From: Panorpa germanica
Taxonomy: Eukaryota > Arthropoda > Insecta > Mecoptera > Panorpidae
Direction: 5' to 3'
Assembly (NCBI GenBank): GCA_963678705.1
Contig: OY783216.1
Span: 7,564,001-7,628,000 of the forward strand
Length of the DNA: 64,000 nucleotides
Under the pieces are notes generated by a model. The model had not been told where the DNA came from and ran no database searches. It saw nothing but the letters and a program-made list of their open reading frames with translations. A program made the translations under genes and the position numbers. Positions 41,701-56,700 of the stretch are shown piece after piece (the stretch's first letter is position 1; every line of letters begins with the position of its first letter).

Positions 41701-44700
41701 ACTCTAGTCATTGACATTTAATTTCTAAGTTGACTTCGACATTCTACCAAAACATGCAGTCGATTTTATGGCTTAAGAAAGCAAGAAGATACCTCTTAGC
41801 TGTTACTAGCTGGTACAATGCTTTCGTAATAAATATCCTGTGTAAGATAACGTAATAAAGAGTTCATTCGCTTTTATATCCCATGTAAAGAAATGGACTA
41901 ATTACACAGCAATTCACATATAAATAATAGTCCACTGATGCTATCCGACGCGGTATCCAAATCGTAACAATGCAGTGCAGTTATTCATTCATTTCCTTCG
42001 CATCATGCAATTAAAATAAAACCTGAGGAAACAGCAATGATTCATCAGCTAATTTGTTCTTTTTTTTTTCTTTATATCTACTCTAGTAGACGTTTTAATA
42101 AGTAAGGTACAATGACTCGCAGAAACATTAAAGAAGGCAACAGTTTTATTTGAAGATAAAGAATTCTTGATGTATATTTCAACGAAGGTGTCAAACTGTG
42201 CTTTTATTGAATTGAACTTATTAATATTTTTAAATTAGTTAAATATTAGTTTTTAGTATTGTAATACGTAGGCAGCTTATGGCGTAGTAGTTTAGATGTG
42301 AGGTATAAAAATTATTACTGACCTTAAAATGCGGAATCAAAAGTCTAAAAGAAAGATAAATATGTAAAATATTGTAATAATTTAAGAACTAGCGAGAAGA
42401 AATATTGATAACACTTGCTTTTATAAAAACTAAATTAATATTAATAAAAATAATGCGTTAAAAAAATGATAATAATTTAACATGTAGATAATAATAACAG
42501 CTTTATGATAGTAGTAGAATTAACCGTTTTAAAGACGCTGCATTGTTTGGGAACTATGAATTCGTTCAGTGCTTTAACTTTGCCACACTATATTACCATC
42601 TTTACATTTTGGCATCTGTAGCTCCTCTAACTTGAACAGAGTTTAATGAATATTAGAATAGACGTTAATTGGTAGATGAATTTCTTGATTAAAGTTAGTT
42701 GCGCCTGTAATATAGGCCACATGTAAAGCACCTTACTCATAAATGTATTAGTTTAGTACTTAATATAATGTTGATAATGAAATTAATATTAAAATAGTGT
42801 TTAAACTTATGATACGTTTAAACTTAAACATTTTAAATAATAAACTGTTATATTATATTATCAAGTGCATACATTTTAGGTGTGAAATTAGGTGCAAACT
42901 AAGTTATTCTTTAGCCATACGTTCGTAAATAAAAGAATTAAAATACCACACCATATTAAGTGTTAGTAATATCGTAATTTATAATTACGAATGCATCTCA
43001 GGTTTCTGTTTGTATTATGCTTTATAAGGAGGTAGACAAACCACTCTTCACTTTCCTGCTTTCACCACCTGCATGGATACCAACCGAAGCAGGCTTATTC
43101 GCACGCGACTTGAACATGAATCAAAACAAATAGAGTAAGCGAAGAACACATGTGCGATAGCGACAGATGTCATTGTATATGTATGAGTGTTGGTATACCG
43201 TATACGGGATATATAAGACGTATTCCGAAGATGTTTAATGCCGGTTTCACACCAGAGAGACAGTTTTGTTGTCAAAAAACAAAACAAATACATGTTTTGA
43301 TTTCAAAAAACAAAACAAATACATGTTTTGTTTTCAAAAAACAAAACAAATACATGTTTTGTTTCATTTTAAAACAGTTCTGTCTTTCGAAAACAGACTG
43401 TTCACACTGAACAGACTGCTTTTGTTTTTTAGTGTTTTTCTGTGTCCTATAAAAATTATAAACATGATAAACAACAAGTGACAAGTGCAAATGTTCACAA
43501 AAAACAAAACAGCGTGTTCAAACCAAGCAGACCAAAAAACAACAACAAACGTGTTTTCATTTGGTCTTATCGATTCCAGATGGGAATGTGTTTTGTTTAC
43601 TAAAACAGTTTTTCAAGACAAACATGTTTTAAGAACTGTCTCTTTGGTGTAAACATTGATGTTTTTGTTCGTGATTTATTGAACTGTCTCTGGTATGAAA
43701 CCGGCATAAGAACCACGTGCTCACAATTTGGTGAAAAGTCGTTTGCAGTCTGAATTCTGAGTAAATGAGTGCTTTTTCTGCTTAAATTTTTCATTCTGAA
43801 AACTAGCATACCTATGATAAGTTCACATTTACTTTGCATGCTACTTGTAAGCATAATCACTAAGAAAAAAAGCATTGTTTTATCACATCACTCAATAAGT
43901 TCGTAGGATGACATATAAATGGCGCCACTATTTAAAAATCCAAATTATTTTTAGATAGCACCATTCATGACATACCAACTATTAATTTACGAATTACAGT
44001 GGTTTTGCTACTTTTGTAATTTTCAAAACATTGGAAAAATCTGAATTTTGTGTGTTGATAAAGCATTGCTTCTTAATGAGAAAAATATCGTTACAAGTGT
44101 TATTCGGACTGTGCATTTTTTCTCATTAAAAAGTGAAGCAATTCGAATTTGATATAGCTATTATTTATTATATTTGATACAAATATTAAAATTCGCCCAT
44201 TCGTATGTAATCGCAGAACTTTAAAGATTTAAATTTACTGGATAATAAAGAATAAAACAAAAATGTACAAAAGGTTTTCACAATTAATATTTATGTATTT
44301 TGTTTCTATATATCGATTAAGTTGTAAGGCTTATTTTAATTTTATTTTTATTCTATACACACTATCGTTCATAGAAATCCAGCCAGTACCTTATAAGAGT
44401 AACATGTTAGTAAATCAAAAAAATGTGATTAAAAATAAATCTCCATGACATAAATGAATTGAATTTTGTTCAAAAATGAAATATCACTGCTCACCGTAAA
44501 ATTATAATTTATATTTTAATTACTACAGGTTTATTACAATCGTATAAATTTCTAAGAGATGTGCCACGTAAATATAAAATTAAATCTTTTTGAAATCTCC
44601 GCACGATGGCGACATCATTGTTGTCACAAAACTGCCCATGCAGTTTCTCATAGTGTTGTCATAATATGAAACAATTAAAGAGGTCAATGACTTTATCATT

Positions 44701-47700
44701 CACGATATCATAAACTAGAATTTAAAAGTAAAATATTGATTTCTAATTTAATATATATTTTTTTCTTTACAGAATTGAACGTTCTAAAGTTCGAGTGAGT
44801 TTCTTCCAGTCCTCACGTCCCCAGTGTGTCAGCCCCCCACCCACCTCTACGTCACCCGAGGGATTTCCCTATCTGGACATCATGAATGCAGACCCTCCAC
44901 AACTTCCTACATACGATCGACAAGCAAGGTAACTACTATTTAAATTTATAAAGACATCGTCTGTACTAGACTAGTGACTAGCTTGGACTTGCACTGGACA
45001 GGACATAAAACAGGCTATTTATTTATTTATGATTTTTAACTGGAAAATACGATGACGTACTGCTGTCCCGTTTTTATTGATCGGCCATCTATTTATTCTT
45101 TTAGAAAATGTTGTATAAAATGAGTTATTAGTGCAAAACGAACTGCACTGGATTCAGTTTGGTTATTTATTTTATTAATTTGGTGATATTATTGACACTG
45201 ACACTGTTTAACAAAAGCTTACAAGTATAAAACCTTCTAATGTTGAACGATTCGTGCAGCAGTGCATGAAATGTGGATCAAGTGTGTGGTGGGGGTAGAA
45301 AAATCATTTTTGACACGGATCAAAAGACCGACAACAGCCCGAACTTCTTCCAACATGAATGTTGGACACATGACATTGGACACACTTAGTTCCCGCATCG
45401 GCAACACGATCACGTGACGTTCAACGAATTCAGTAATTTATAATAATACATACTTTGACAATATTCCATTTCGAATAATTAGAAATGAATAGAATTAATA
45501 AAGTTTGTTTTTTACATTAAATAAGTGTGGGAGGTTCACAGCGACTTGGAGAGGGTTTGAATAATTTCAACCCTTTTTTAATTACTTATTTACGTGTCTG
45601 TAAATGTTTAGCTAAAGGGCATTTACGCCGTTGTAATGCAATTAATCAAGTAGCAGCAGGAGTCCACTCGGGTTTTAAATGAAAGGCGACATTAAGAAAT
45701 AATAAATTAGACGGTTTTTTTTTATTAAGAATGATGTAAATTGAAATGTAAATAAAATAAATAATATAGGAAATATTATACAGATAATCGAGAGACACAA
45801 AATTGCGTCTCCACTAAAATTGTGATAAATTGTCAAATATTCCCCAACACGAATATCAAAAACTAACAACTAAAACTCAAAATTCATATCTTCTTTATTA
45901 AATAAGATGAAGAGCATAATATTTCTTGAGATTGTACGAGTATTACAATTTCTTAAATTAATTATTTTAGATATTTCAATAATAAGTAATTTAATATTGC
46001 AAATTAAAAACGTCAAGTCGATACAAATATCTAATGATTTCCATAAGTAATACTTTTGTATGAAACTTAAACTTTTAATCAAATAAAAATATAAAAAATA
46101 ATAAAACTCATAATCTAAAAGTAACTTTTATTGTATCTCGAAGAAAAGATAAGAATATTACAGTTGGCGTTCATAAATTTAATTCCGATATGTCTCTATC
46201 TATCCGGAACGCCTGAAAGCCTGCAACACTATTACCCAGACCCGTCGCAATTCCCGAAGCTTGTCCCGCGCTGCGATGGTCGCATGCTTTGTTTACATTC
46301 ACTGTGAACACGATAGGGACGTAGCGACGTTACTGTCAGGGAGCGCCTGATGTATAGTGGTGTCCAACACACATCAAATCCGATACTTCTTCCAAAGATC
46401 TACTTTTTCAGCATTAGTAATATAGTATAGTATAGTAGTAGCTGAGAAGAAAATTAGGTTTTTCGTGAAATACGTCCCAGTAAACATTTTGGTGATGTGT
46501 CTTATTTTGTGACGTTTATATCACTATTACACTTCAATTATAGTTCGAATCAACTTTATCTTCATTTGTATTCCGACAGGTGGAGTAGTTTCATCATTTG
46601 TAGCCGATAAAATAGAAATTTCATATGAACAACTGTAAGAAAGTGAACTGTAAATGAACTCTTTCATGACAAAAAAGTCATACGCATCTTCAATATGATG
46701 TCAAAGTGACTCCAATATGTTTACTGGGTTGTCTACATTTAGCCCAGTCATTATAGTAAGTTCACCTCGGAATTCGAGATACCCAGCTGTAAGTCTGTAA
46801 ATACTTGTATACTGACACCCTAAAGTTGTCTCAAAACCTACATATGGTAGGGTGTATAAACCATATGTGTGTTTGCCGAAGCAAATTTTCGGATGCTTTA
46901 ATTTGTTTTTTTTACCGACATTAAATCAAAAATGTTCATCTTCGTGTAGGAATTCCAAATGCTTACCGAATGTGCACGAACATTGTCTTTACACATGTGT
47001 AGCACACAGGTAAAACATTAATTATCTTATTGCTACATTTTTTACAATCGATGTTGATATTACCCTATTTAAACTTCTGAATATATCGATGTTTTTTCTA
47101 TACACCACTATTAGCTTTATAGCCGTCTTCTGCAGCGGCGTACAGAACATCGACGCCCATGTAGTATAACTGTTACGAACAGAATGGAGGGGTGGCCGTC
47201 GGTAGGAGGAACTAGGCCATCGATTTCTGCGTGCTTTTAATGTGATATATATTATAGACATCTATGATATGTACTTAGTGAGGAATATAAACGGGTTCCT
47301 AAAATAAAAACTTATTTGTTTTATTAGTTTCGATAAGACCCTTCGAATCCATGTCGGGGATGATGAGAGAATATCAAATTATGGTACTGACTTTGTCTTG
47401 AAATAAAAAATAGAGAAACAAGAAAAATATTTTTTACTTTTTTCGATTAAATTTTTCCAAAACTATCTTTACGCGAATTTAAGCAGTTTTTGAAACAATA
47501 GTATACCTCATATATTTTCAAATTATTTTTTATATTATCTACAGATTAAAAGCGCAATCTTCAAAAAGAAAATTAAAAAAATGACTTTTTTTTTTATTAT
47601 ATACTTGTGTCTAAAGGTATATTCGAAATTTTCGTGAATTTCAAAAGAAGAAGTCAAAATTTTGAATTTGGAAAACAAATGGTTTTTCCTTAGCTCCCAT

Positions 47701-50700
47701 CGTGAAATATAAGATTATTTTTTCAACTTGATTTTATTTTAGAAATATTATGCCAAAGATTAGAACTCTATTTTATAGTAGGAAAAGTTTAAAAGTACAA
47801 AGATTTCAAACTATGTTTTTTGTAGCCTTCTATCTCATTGCTTACTTGAGTAATGTTAAAGTTTGAGAACCATGTTCCGTATAATCTATACTTATAGCAG
47901 GCGCCGTCTAGTATAGAACATGTATGATAAAAAACATACAACATTTTAAAAACCAATCGGGTGACCCACACGCCCCACTCCATGGGGTGGGTGTCTTTTG
48001 TCTAGCATTATTTTACCGTGTTAGGGGTTGGATGGGAGTGCCACCGTTCAGAGGGATACCAGGAGGGGAAGTTTAAGGAATATTCAGGTTACGATATTTT
48101 ACTGATAACAATAGAGTTAGAATTTGAGGCCTATAGCTGTTTAATGTCTTATTTGACTTTCTTGTTCTTCCGTTCTATTGTTCGCTCCACATACCACACG
48201 ATCGAGGGGTAAGATACAGAGGGTGAAGTATTCCTTATTTGTTTTAATATTCGTCTTACATTTTTATTTATTCTACCATTAATTCCTACATACTGTTAAT
48301 ATACAAAATGTCTTTTTATCACTACTAATGCAAAAAGAATCAAATTTTGTCCTTATTACCTAAGATTAGATTAGAAGATTATACATTATTTTAATCGATT
48401 ATATTTTCATCATTTATGTAAAGAGCATGTATCTCCTTAATAAAATTACTTATACAGTTCAGAGTGCTGGCTAATTAATTATTAATACAGTTTTAAATAA
48501 AATACAAATTAGTTTTTTTTTGTGATTACATGAATTAAAGAAATTTGATTCAACCAAGCTCTCTACGTAACAACTACTTTGAGTGAATTTTAAATTAACG
48601 AAACTAAGGGTGAACACCCTGTGATTAATAAAAGCTCTATTATAGTTCTTAGAACCAGCGTGCATTCATACGTATATATTATTCAAGACAGTTTTCTTTA
48701 TGTTTTTCAAAAGATTTATACAATAAACTAGCGAATCACACTGTGATAAATAATAAGAGAAGAAAATCTTTAAATATATTTTGTTCAACCGCTTTAGGTT
48801 TATTTTTTTAAATAATCACGTATCTTAGATATTATTTTCCTTTTATTGTTGATTAGAATTTTCCCTACAAACAATTTGGATGCGAAGCGTATAAAATTCG
48901 AATACGAAATAGATCTAGAATCGACATTTGGACGAGTTATGGACAACAACAAAAAAGAGTACCCGTTTCGAAGGCATTTTGGATCAAAAACGGAGGCAAA
49001 ATTTTAGAAGCAAAAATGCATTACCCTACTCCATAAACTTAAGCTTTAAAATAGGAAATTTCTTTTCGTGAACATACCCAAATATACTTTCTACCTGTGG
49101 CTTAGAACGTGTTTCGAAAAATCTTACTCAAATTGTAATCAGACTATTCGATATTACTGCAATACGAAAAACTGCAATAAAAATCGGTAAAACTCATCAA
49201 TTTATAGTTCCATTTAACAGTGTACGCTTTGATCTATTATGCTCATTTTTTAACAAAAACAAAATGTTCTTGCAATGTGGTTCACAATAGATGAATAGAG
49301 AAAAAAATATGTAAACATTAGGCTAGTCTCAACTGGAAATAATAACATACGGATATATTTAGTATAAAGCCTGGTACACACTAGTGCGACTCCGAGATGC
49401 GACATTCAACATTTATATATTTTAATTCATAAGTTGACGTTATTTAGACATAAGTGTACTAAACTTACTAGTACCGACATTAGAGATATAGACTAGTACA
49501 TAGATTAGAGATAAATAATCTCTACTTTTTTATTATTTTTTTGTTATATTCATTATCGACTCTGTCGCGGTAAGAAGGAAAATCTTTTGCAGCCTATTTA
49601 CTATATGTTATGACGATTAAAAACTGGTACTGACGATTTAAAAATTAAAGAACTAAAATATATCGTCATTTTTGTGGGTCCAAACGCAAATATAAAGAAA
49701 TAATCTGAATTCTATTACTTAATTTATATTTTTTCAAAACATACAAAACTGTTTCAATGAATTTGTCCGAACTATAAAGGACGCCGATGTGTTGAGTTAC
49801 GTGTTACACAGGTGAGGACGTGTTGTACAACTTCGATCAGTACGCAATATTATGTATCCCTCACACACATTACTACGGAATCTTAATTTAGCTTTTTTTC
49901 TAGCCTTAACATGTCAGAAACATAAAATTACATATAAAATACAAATGAAATCCAAATTGTTACCATACATTATAACGATATATTTTAACAAGTGTAGATG
50001 GTTATAAAAATGTTAATAATAAATTTAGCTTAAAATCAAACTCATAACATTATCTATTAACGACATATTTGTCCTCTGTACCAGCAAAGACAATTTCCAT
50101 TGCAGTAGCGTCTTTTTCGTGAATACCTCCACTATATATATAAAAATCTATTTTCCAAAAATTCTATGCACTTATTCCTGAGTACAGCACTGCTCAAATA
50201 CACTCTTGTGTGTCACCTAACCCAGTCTTAATATAAATTGTGCTATGTTGTTTTTACTCTGGTTGAAATATAAATAAGAAAATAAACTTTTTATTTCCTG
50301 GAAAATGAAACGCAAACATAATCATAAAAACTGAGAAAATAAGGTTTATTTATCTACTAAAAAAACTGATTTGAAATACTTTACATTAGCTGCACTATAC
50401 AGACATATGCTAGAGGAGTGAGTAAACGTTTTTACAGTGTTCTATAAGAGTATGGAAGGGATTACAATGGATGGCAACGGTGTAGAGAAAATACTGAAGA
50501 ATTTTGTTAACATAATTTGTGTAATAGGATAAATTTATAAACTAAAACACATGGAAAAAGAATTGTACTAGCTACAGATGCTGTGGTAGACCTGATGCGT
50601 ATTTATGCGTAATAACACATTGAGCTAATTGCGTCCTTATTAACTCTTGCATATTAAATACAGCGAAGGGTAACTTGACAGTGGAATTGGTCAAACGTCA

Positions 50701-53700
50701 TAGTGCACTTCTTGTGCTCGAATTAAATTGGTGGGGGGGTTTACATGTATTATCTTTCTCATATATGTATATGTACCAGAACGGAATACAACGCCTATTC
50801 TATATTCAGAATTCTATACGTCGCATGTTTTTATCAATTCAGTATTATTTTAAGATTAATAGGCTTGTGTCTTCATTTTTTAGTGGTCGATTTTTCAATT
50901 TTTGATTGAAATTGATGTTAATAAATGTGTATTGGCGTGTCTATTTTATTAAATATCTCAATATTGACGGAGATATAACAATTAAAAGTTTGAATTGTAG
51001 TTTTAGCCATGTAGGTCACCCATATTTGTATGACGTGAAATGCATTTTAACGTCAGTTATTTGTTGAGTAGGTCAGTACTGTGGTAATGTTTTGTAGCTG
51101 TTGGTAGTCAAATAATCAAGTCAAATAATAAAGAATAATAAGTTTTTATTTTATTTAACCCTGCTAAGGCAGACATAATATTGAAATTTGATTGTTCCTT
51201 GAAATAGCTGTAAATAATATTTGATATTTTGATATATAAATACATATACCAGAGATTTATGACCTGTAAGGTTAGTAACCTTACACAAGGATTGTGATGT
51301 CACATGCATTTGGAATGTGTACAACGTTGAATCCCTTTAATAATTAAAGAGACAAAATGAATTTTTTAATTGTTAATATCTCTTAATATATAAGGAGTTA
51401 TTAACAAATAATTGAACATTTGAGGTTCTAGTAACCCACTTTATCAATATATAGTACACTTTAATAGAAATTAAGACTTAGGACACAAGCCCATTAAATA
51501 AACTGAATCTCTGAGTATGATAATTCTCTTTCAAATGTAAGGGAATGAAGTACTGCTCATAAGTTTGGAGCGACCGTGAGTGGCCGGTCGGCTTTACGCA
51601 TTAATAATAGATAGCGAGCAACATAACAAAACTAATAAACATATTGTTGTTACAACACAGATGAAAACATAAGATGACATGCATGCGCAATAAATACTGC
51701 GCGTTAAATAAATTCATTTAATTATCAATCGATATCCACCATATTTTACGTAAAATAAACATTTTTTGTTTATATAAAATACGAACATTATAACGTCGTT
51801 ATTATTTTTTTTATATATTAAACGACTAATTTAGAATTAGTTGTTTTTTTTAGATCTTTAAAGTTGGCACCATTTCATATACTTTCTGTATGTTACTGGA
51901 CTTGACTTTTTGTCTCTCCTCCATGTTATTTTTGGAGTCTGCGCTGATTGCATTTGGCACAGGCGCACATGTTCCGGACGGAATTAGAACACGTCACAAA
52001 ACCAGTGGTGGAACTGAACAAACAAAATGACCATAATCGTTTTTCTTATACACAAAAATATCTCTATATTCTTAGTTACTTTTTAATAGAAAATATAGCG
52101 ATTCGTTTTTTATTGAAAATAAAACTGGTGTAACTACAAGTAAAACGTATTTGTCTTTCATTCACTTCCATTGTTCTTGTTTCAAATAATTCGAACTTTG
52201 ATTCAATTTATCTTTAGTTCCAAACAGTCAATTGACTCAAATTTTCAAGATAATTAGATAATGACATGATAGATTAGACATTATACTGTTTAGGATTATA
52301 CTTAACCAATTTAGGACAGACTTAAACCCATTGTGAGTGTCCTAATATCTTAACGAGAAGTGTCTTAAAGTTCAAACACACTGCCTCTAGCTTCATGTAC
52401 GAGTATATCTGTATATCTGTTTTCATATTCTACGTGCTGTTAAGCGAGTTCGGGTACGAATGTTCAACATTCATAGTAGGAAAACACATGATTGCACACA
52501 TAGTTTGTATTCACATTGCAAAGATTCATGTAATCGTACACGAACACGAACGTTTCCGCTCTAGTAGCGGTAAATAACACACATCAAAGCGTACAAATCT
52601 TACAATCGGTACGAGCACGAAGTGTTAGTCCTGTTTCAACGTGCGGTCATACTGTGTCGGACATTAATTAAGCCTACTCCAAACGATGCGGTGAACGTTT
52701 GATTCGATTTGAGTTGCCTCGAACGAGTGAATCATATATTGGAAGACATTGCAAGTTTCCTACTACACGATGAAACGAATGTTTGATTCGAATGATTTAT
52801 TTATTTTATGTTGATGTGGGGGTAGAAAAATTTCTTTGGACGCGGGTCAAAAGACCGATAACAGCCCGAATATTGAAAGGTATTCGTGTAGTATCGTTTT
52901 AAGCCAGATTAAGTTGTAATATTTGTTTTATTTAAAAAGCCACAAGCTACACAACTGCCGAATATTAATTCGAACCCCATCCATGACCTCAATTATTGAA
53001 ATGTCAAAAAGAATCATTTTGACATTTCAACCACTTGGTTATAATATTTCCACATCTATTGCATACACAGAAGATGCAGCGCACACACATACAGTCACCA
53101 AACTATGAGTTCTACTAGTGCATAGGTATAGCTATAATGTATATAGCTAAAACATGAGCATTTTTTCGCAAGCGCGCGGTCGCGAAGCACCTTCTGTCAG
53201 AGCAAGAGCAAAATCAACGAGTAGTAGGACCTCATGCTGACCTGAGGGCTCCACTGTTCTGAAATTCTCATCCTCGGGTTAACCACAGAACTTACTCTGC
53301 TCGGAGAATATTCGCAATTATTAATTTAGACAGGTATCTGTAGTTTCACCTGAACAACAAAGATTAAATTTTCTGATTTTGTGCCGTATTTTCATTATAT
53401 ATGGTATAAACAAATGTGAGTGCAGTGAATCATTTTTATAAATAATTTAGTGCCTTTTTTATTAAACAAATACAGTGACTAATATATTTTAAATTAAGTG
53501 TACTTAAAATATAATATAGTGTGTCAACTACGACTTATGACATTCCAAGACGTAGATCTTATTACCACATAAGGAAGTTGACTTAATCCTTTCTACGTTT
53601 AAACTTTAAGTGGTAGTTGAAATTTTGTGTAAAATATTTTGTTAAATTTTATTTGTCGTTAACGTTTTCTTTTCTTTTAACCAATATCGAATATTATAAT

Positions 53701-56700
53701 AAATGCAGTGTTGTAATGTATCTAGATATATTAGCGATTTAGATACTTTTATTACACTGTTAAAATGTTCTTAATTTTAATACAAATTTAATAGACAAAT
53801 GCGTATTAAAATTAAGACCCTGTTATTAATTTTTTTTAAGATACATTTTGGTCTGGATTTGTGAAATAATTCTTTGAAATTGCACTGCATATGTTGTGAA
53901 AATTAATATACGTGGATCTTAATTTTTTTGTAATACCTGGTTATAAAATTTGCATCAGAACCTGTTTCAAAATTTATACAGTTTTTTTTTTTAAATGTAT
54001 ACATATATAGAAACGTTTTTATTACTCAGTATCTAAAGCTGTATCTAGAGACATAAAGTTACAACATTGACCTTCTGTATATGGTAGCTGTTTCAACTTT
54101 CATAATTATATACATATGAACATAGTGTATGGATTCATCTTGCAATCATATTCGTTTCATCCCACACTGCGCTAGAAATTGTAAATCAAAATAAGGACTT
54201 AAATCATTATTCAAATATAAGTGTTTCGACTGCGTTGTCCCAATATGCCGTAACCGAATATATATTCATATTTACGATAACATTAAACGTAATTATTATG
54301 TAAAAATTACATAAGTGAATTTTAATTTAAAACAAATACTACTCTTTTTAGCTCCCACTTATAAATTTAACATGAGAAAGCTTTGATGGCAGTAAGCAAA
54401 ACGATATATATATTTTTTTATGGATCTAACTTATGAAAAGTATTTAAATGGCTTGTGTCCTCATTTTTTAGTGGTCGATTTTTCAATTGTTGATTGAAAT
54501 TGATGTTAATAAATGTGTATTGGCGTGTCTATTTTATTAAATATCTAAATGTTGACGGAGATATAGCAATTAAAAGTTTGAATTGTAGTTTTAGTGCTAG
54601 AAATGGTCGGCCATATTTGTATGACGTGAAATGCATTTTAACGTCAGTTATTTGTTGAGTAGGTCAGTGCTGTGGTAATGTTTTGTAGCTGTTGGTAGTC
54701 AAATAATCAAGTCAAGTCAAAGTTTTTATTTTATTTAATCCTGTTACGGCAGATATAATATTGAAATTTGATTGTTCCTTGAAATAGCTGTAAATAATAT
54801 TTGATATTTTGATATATAAATACATATAGCAGAGATTTATGAGCTGTAAGGTTGGCAGCGATTGTGATGTCACATGCATTTGGGATGTATACAACGTTGA
54901 ATCCCTTTAATAATTAAATAGACAAAATGACTTTTTTAATTGATAGTATCTCTTAACATATAAGGAGTTATTAAAAAATAATTGAACATTTGAGGTTCTA
55001 GTAACCCACTTTATCAATATCAAGACACAAGCCCATTAAATAAAGTATAACACAGGTGCACGACGCTTGCGCAATAATTCAATATATAAACTGCAAGAAA
55101 CGCATATTCTATTCTGTAACTAAATCATACAATTTAAGGTTAAAATGTAAAACCGAATCTAAAACTTGAAATGAAAACAGTAGGTGGAAATGGCCCCTGT
55201 ATACTATCTACCGCATAAATATAGCATGCTAAATAGGTGTATATAAGAATACGCCATATGTATACATGTTAAAATGTATATTAGGCAGGATGACGCGTAG
55301 TTTTTATTTGATGGAGGACAAGGACAGAGAGCAGGGTGTGTGTTGACAATTTGGGCAAGGTCAAGCGTGTTAGCGAAGTGATATCAGTGTATGTATATGT
55401 AGTGTAGAACTAATATGATGGTGTAGCATCAATGTTAACTACTACTATTACATTTTTTACATTATATTTTACACATCCCTTAATTTCCGGATTATTCATT
55501 TTTTCCTTACATGTTTAGATTCTTTTTTTTTCGTAATAGCACCTTAAATTTTATTTCTATTTTTGGATTTCTTTTATGGCATGATTACATCCGATAGATA
55601 ATGTATCTATCTGTTGTATCTGACAGCTGATAAATCTTTAGACTCTTTCACATTCGACTAGCTTCGTTTATAAATAGTGCAAGTTATATCTACAGATCTG
55701 GAAACGTACCCTTTATATTTAAGTTTTTATTGCAAAATATTATTATTTCTCTTTATATAAACTTTTTATTTATTTTAGGCTTTTATTCAAATAGCTCATG
55801 GAGTTCGTTTGATGCTATGATTAAAAATTAGATTTTTTTGTTATTTTCTAATAACTTATCGAGCTCAAATTTTTCGCACACTCTCTTTATAGATGGCACT
55901 GCATTTTGATGTAATAATATTCCGTTAAGGAATATTTTCTTAGATAATTTAATGGTCAGTAAGATGAAATTTTGTGTACTACATAAAAACACTAAAAAAA
56001 TGAATGCACTAAAATAATTTATCATATAGTTTAATAATAAAAACGTGAAGCGTCTAATTTATATTTATTAATTTTACGTTTTAAAAAGTTATAGACTGTA
56101 ATGGGCTTGTGTCCTCATTTTTTAGTGGTCGATTTTTCAGTTGTTGATTGAAATTGATGTTAATAAATGTGTATTGGCGTGTCTATTTTATTAAATATCT
56201 AAATATTGACGGAGATATAGCAATTAAAAGTTTGAATTGTAGTTTTAGCGCTAGAAATGGTCGGCCATATTTGTATGACGTGAAATGCATTTTAACGTCA
56301 GTTATTTGTTGACTAGGTCAGTGCTGTGGTAATGTTTTGTAGCTGTTGGTATTCAAATAATCTAGTCAAATCAAAGAATAATAAGTTTTTATTTTATTTA
56401 ACCCTGCTAAGGCAGACATAATATTGAAATTTGATTGTTCCTTGAAATAGTTGTAAATAATATTTGATATTTTGATATATAAATACATATACCAGAGATT
56501 TATGGGCTGTAAGGTTGGTAACCTTACACAAGGATTGTGATGCACTTGGAATGTGTACAACGTTGAATCCCTTTAATAATTAAAGAGACAAAATGACTTT
56601 TTTAATTGTTAAAATCTCTTAACATATAAGGAGTTATTAAAAAATAATTGAACATTTGAGGTTCTAGTAACCCACTTTATCAATATATAGTACACTTTTA

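Larger units (their letters stand above)
17773..44772 (+). other. Intron 1 (27.0 kb), repeat-filled
   Basis: It starts GTAAGT and ends TTTACAG. It carries one copy of the 17.0-kb MITE family, a 0.8-kb TIR element, a MADF relic, four copies or fragments of the ATGGGCTTGTG MITE, a foldback, the TAA-flanked 43.2-kb MITE, two 17-50 bp-scale tandem repeats, and a candidate internal promoter at about 25.6-26.0 kb. The remaining sequence is AT-rich and I recognised no other exon in it. Confidence 0.7.

Noticed and set aside
43048-43490. Overlapping open frames on both strands
   Set aside because: They arise from the tripled AAAACA/TGTTTT units of the 43.2-kb MITE.
54712-56560. Two similar open frames on the minus strand (54712-54894 and 56366-56560)
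   Set aside because: They resemble each other only because both lie in copies of the same MITE; the frame is not kept in the other copies.
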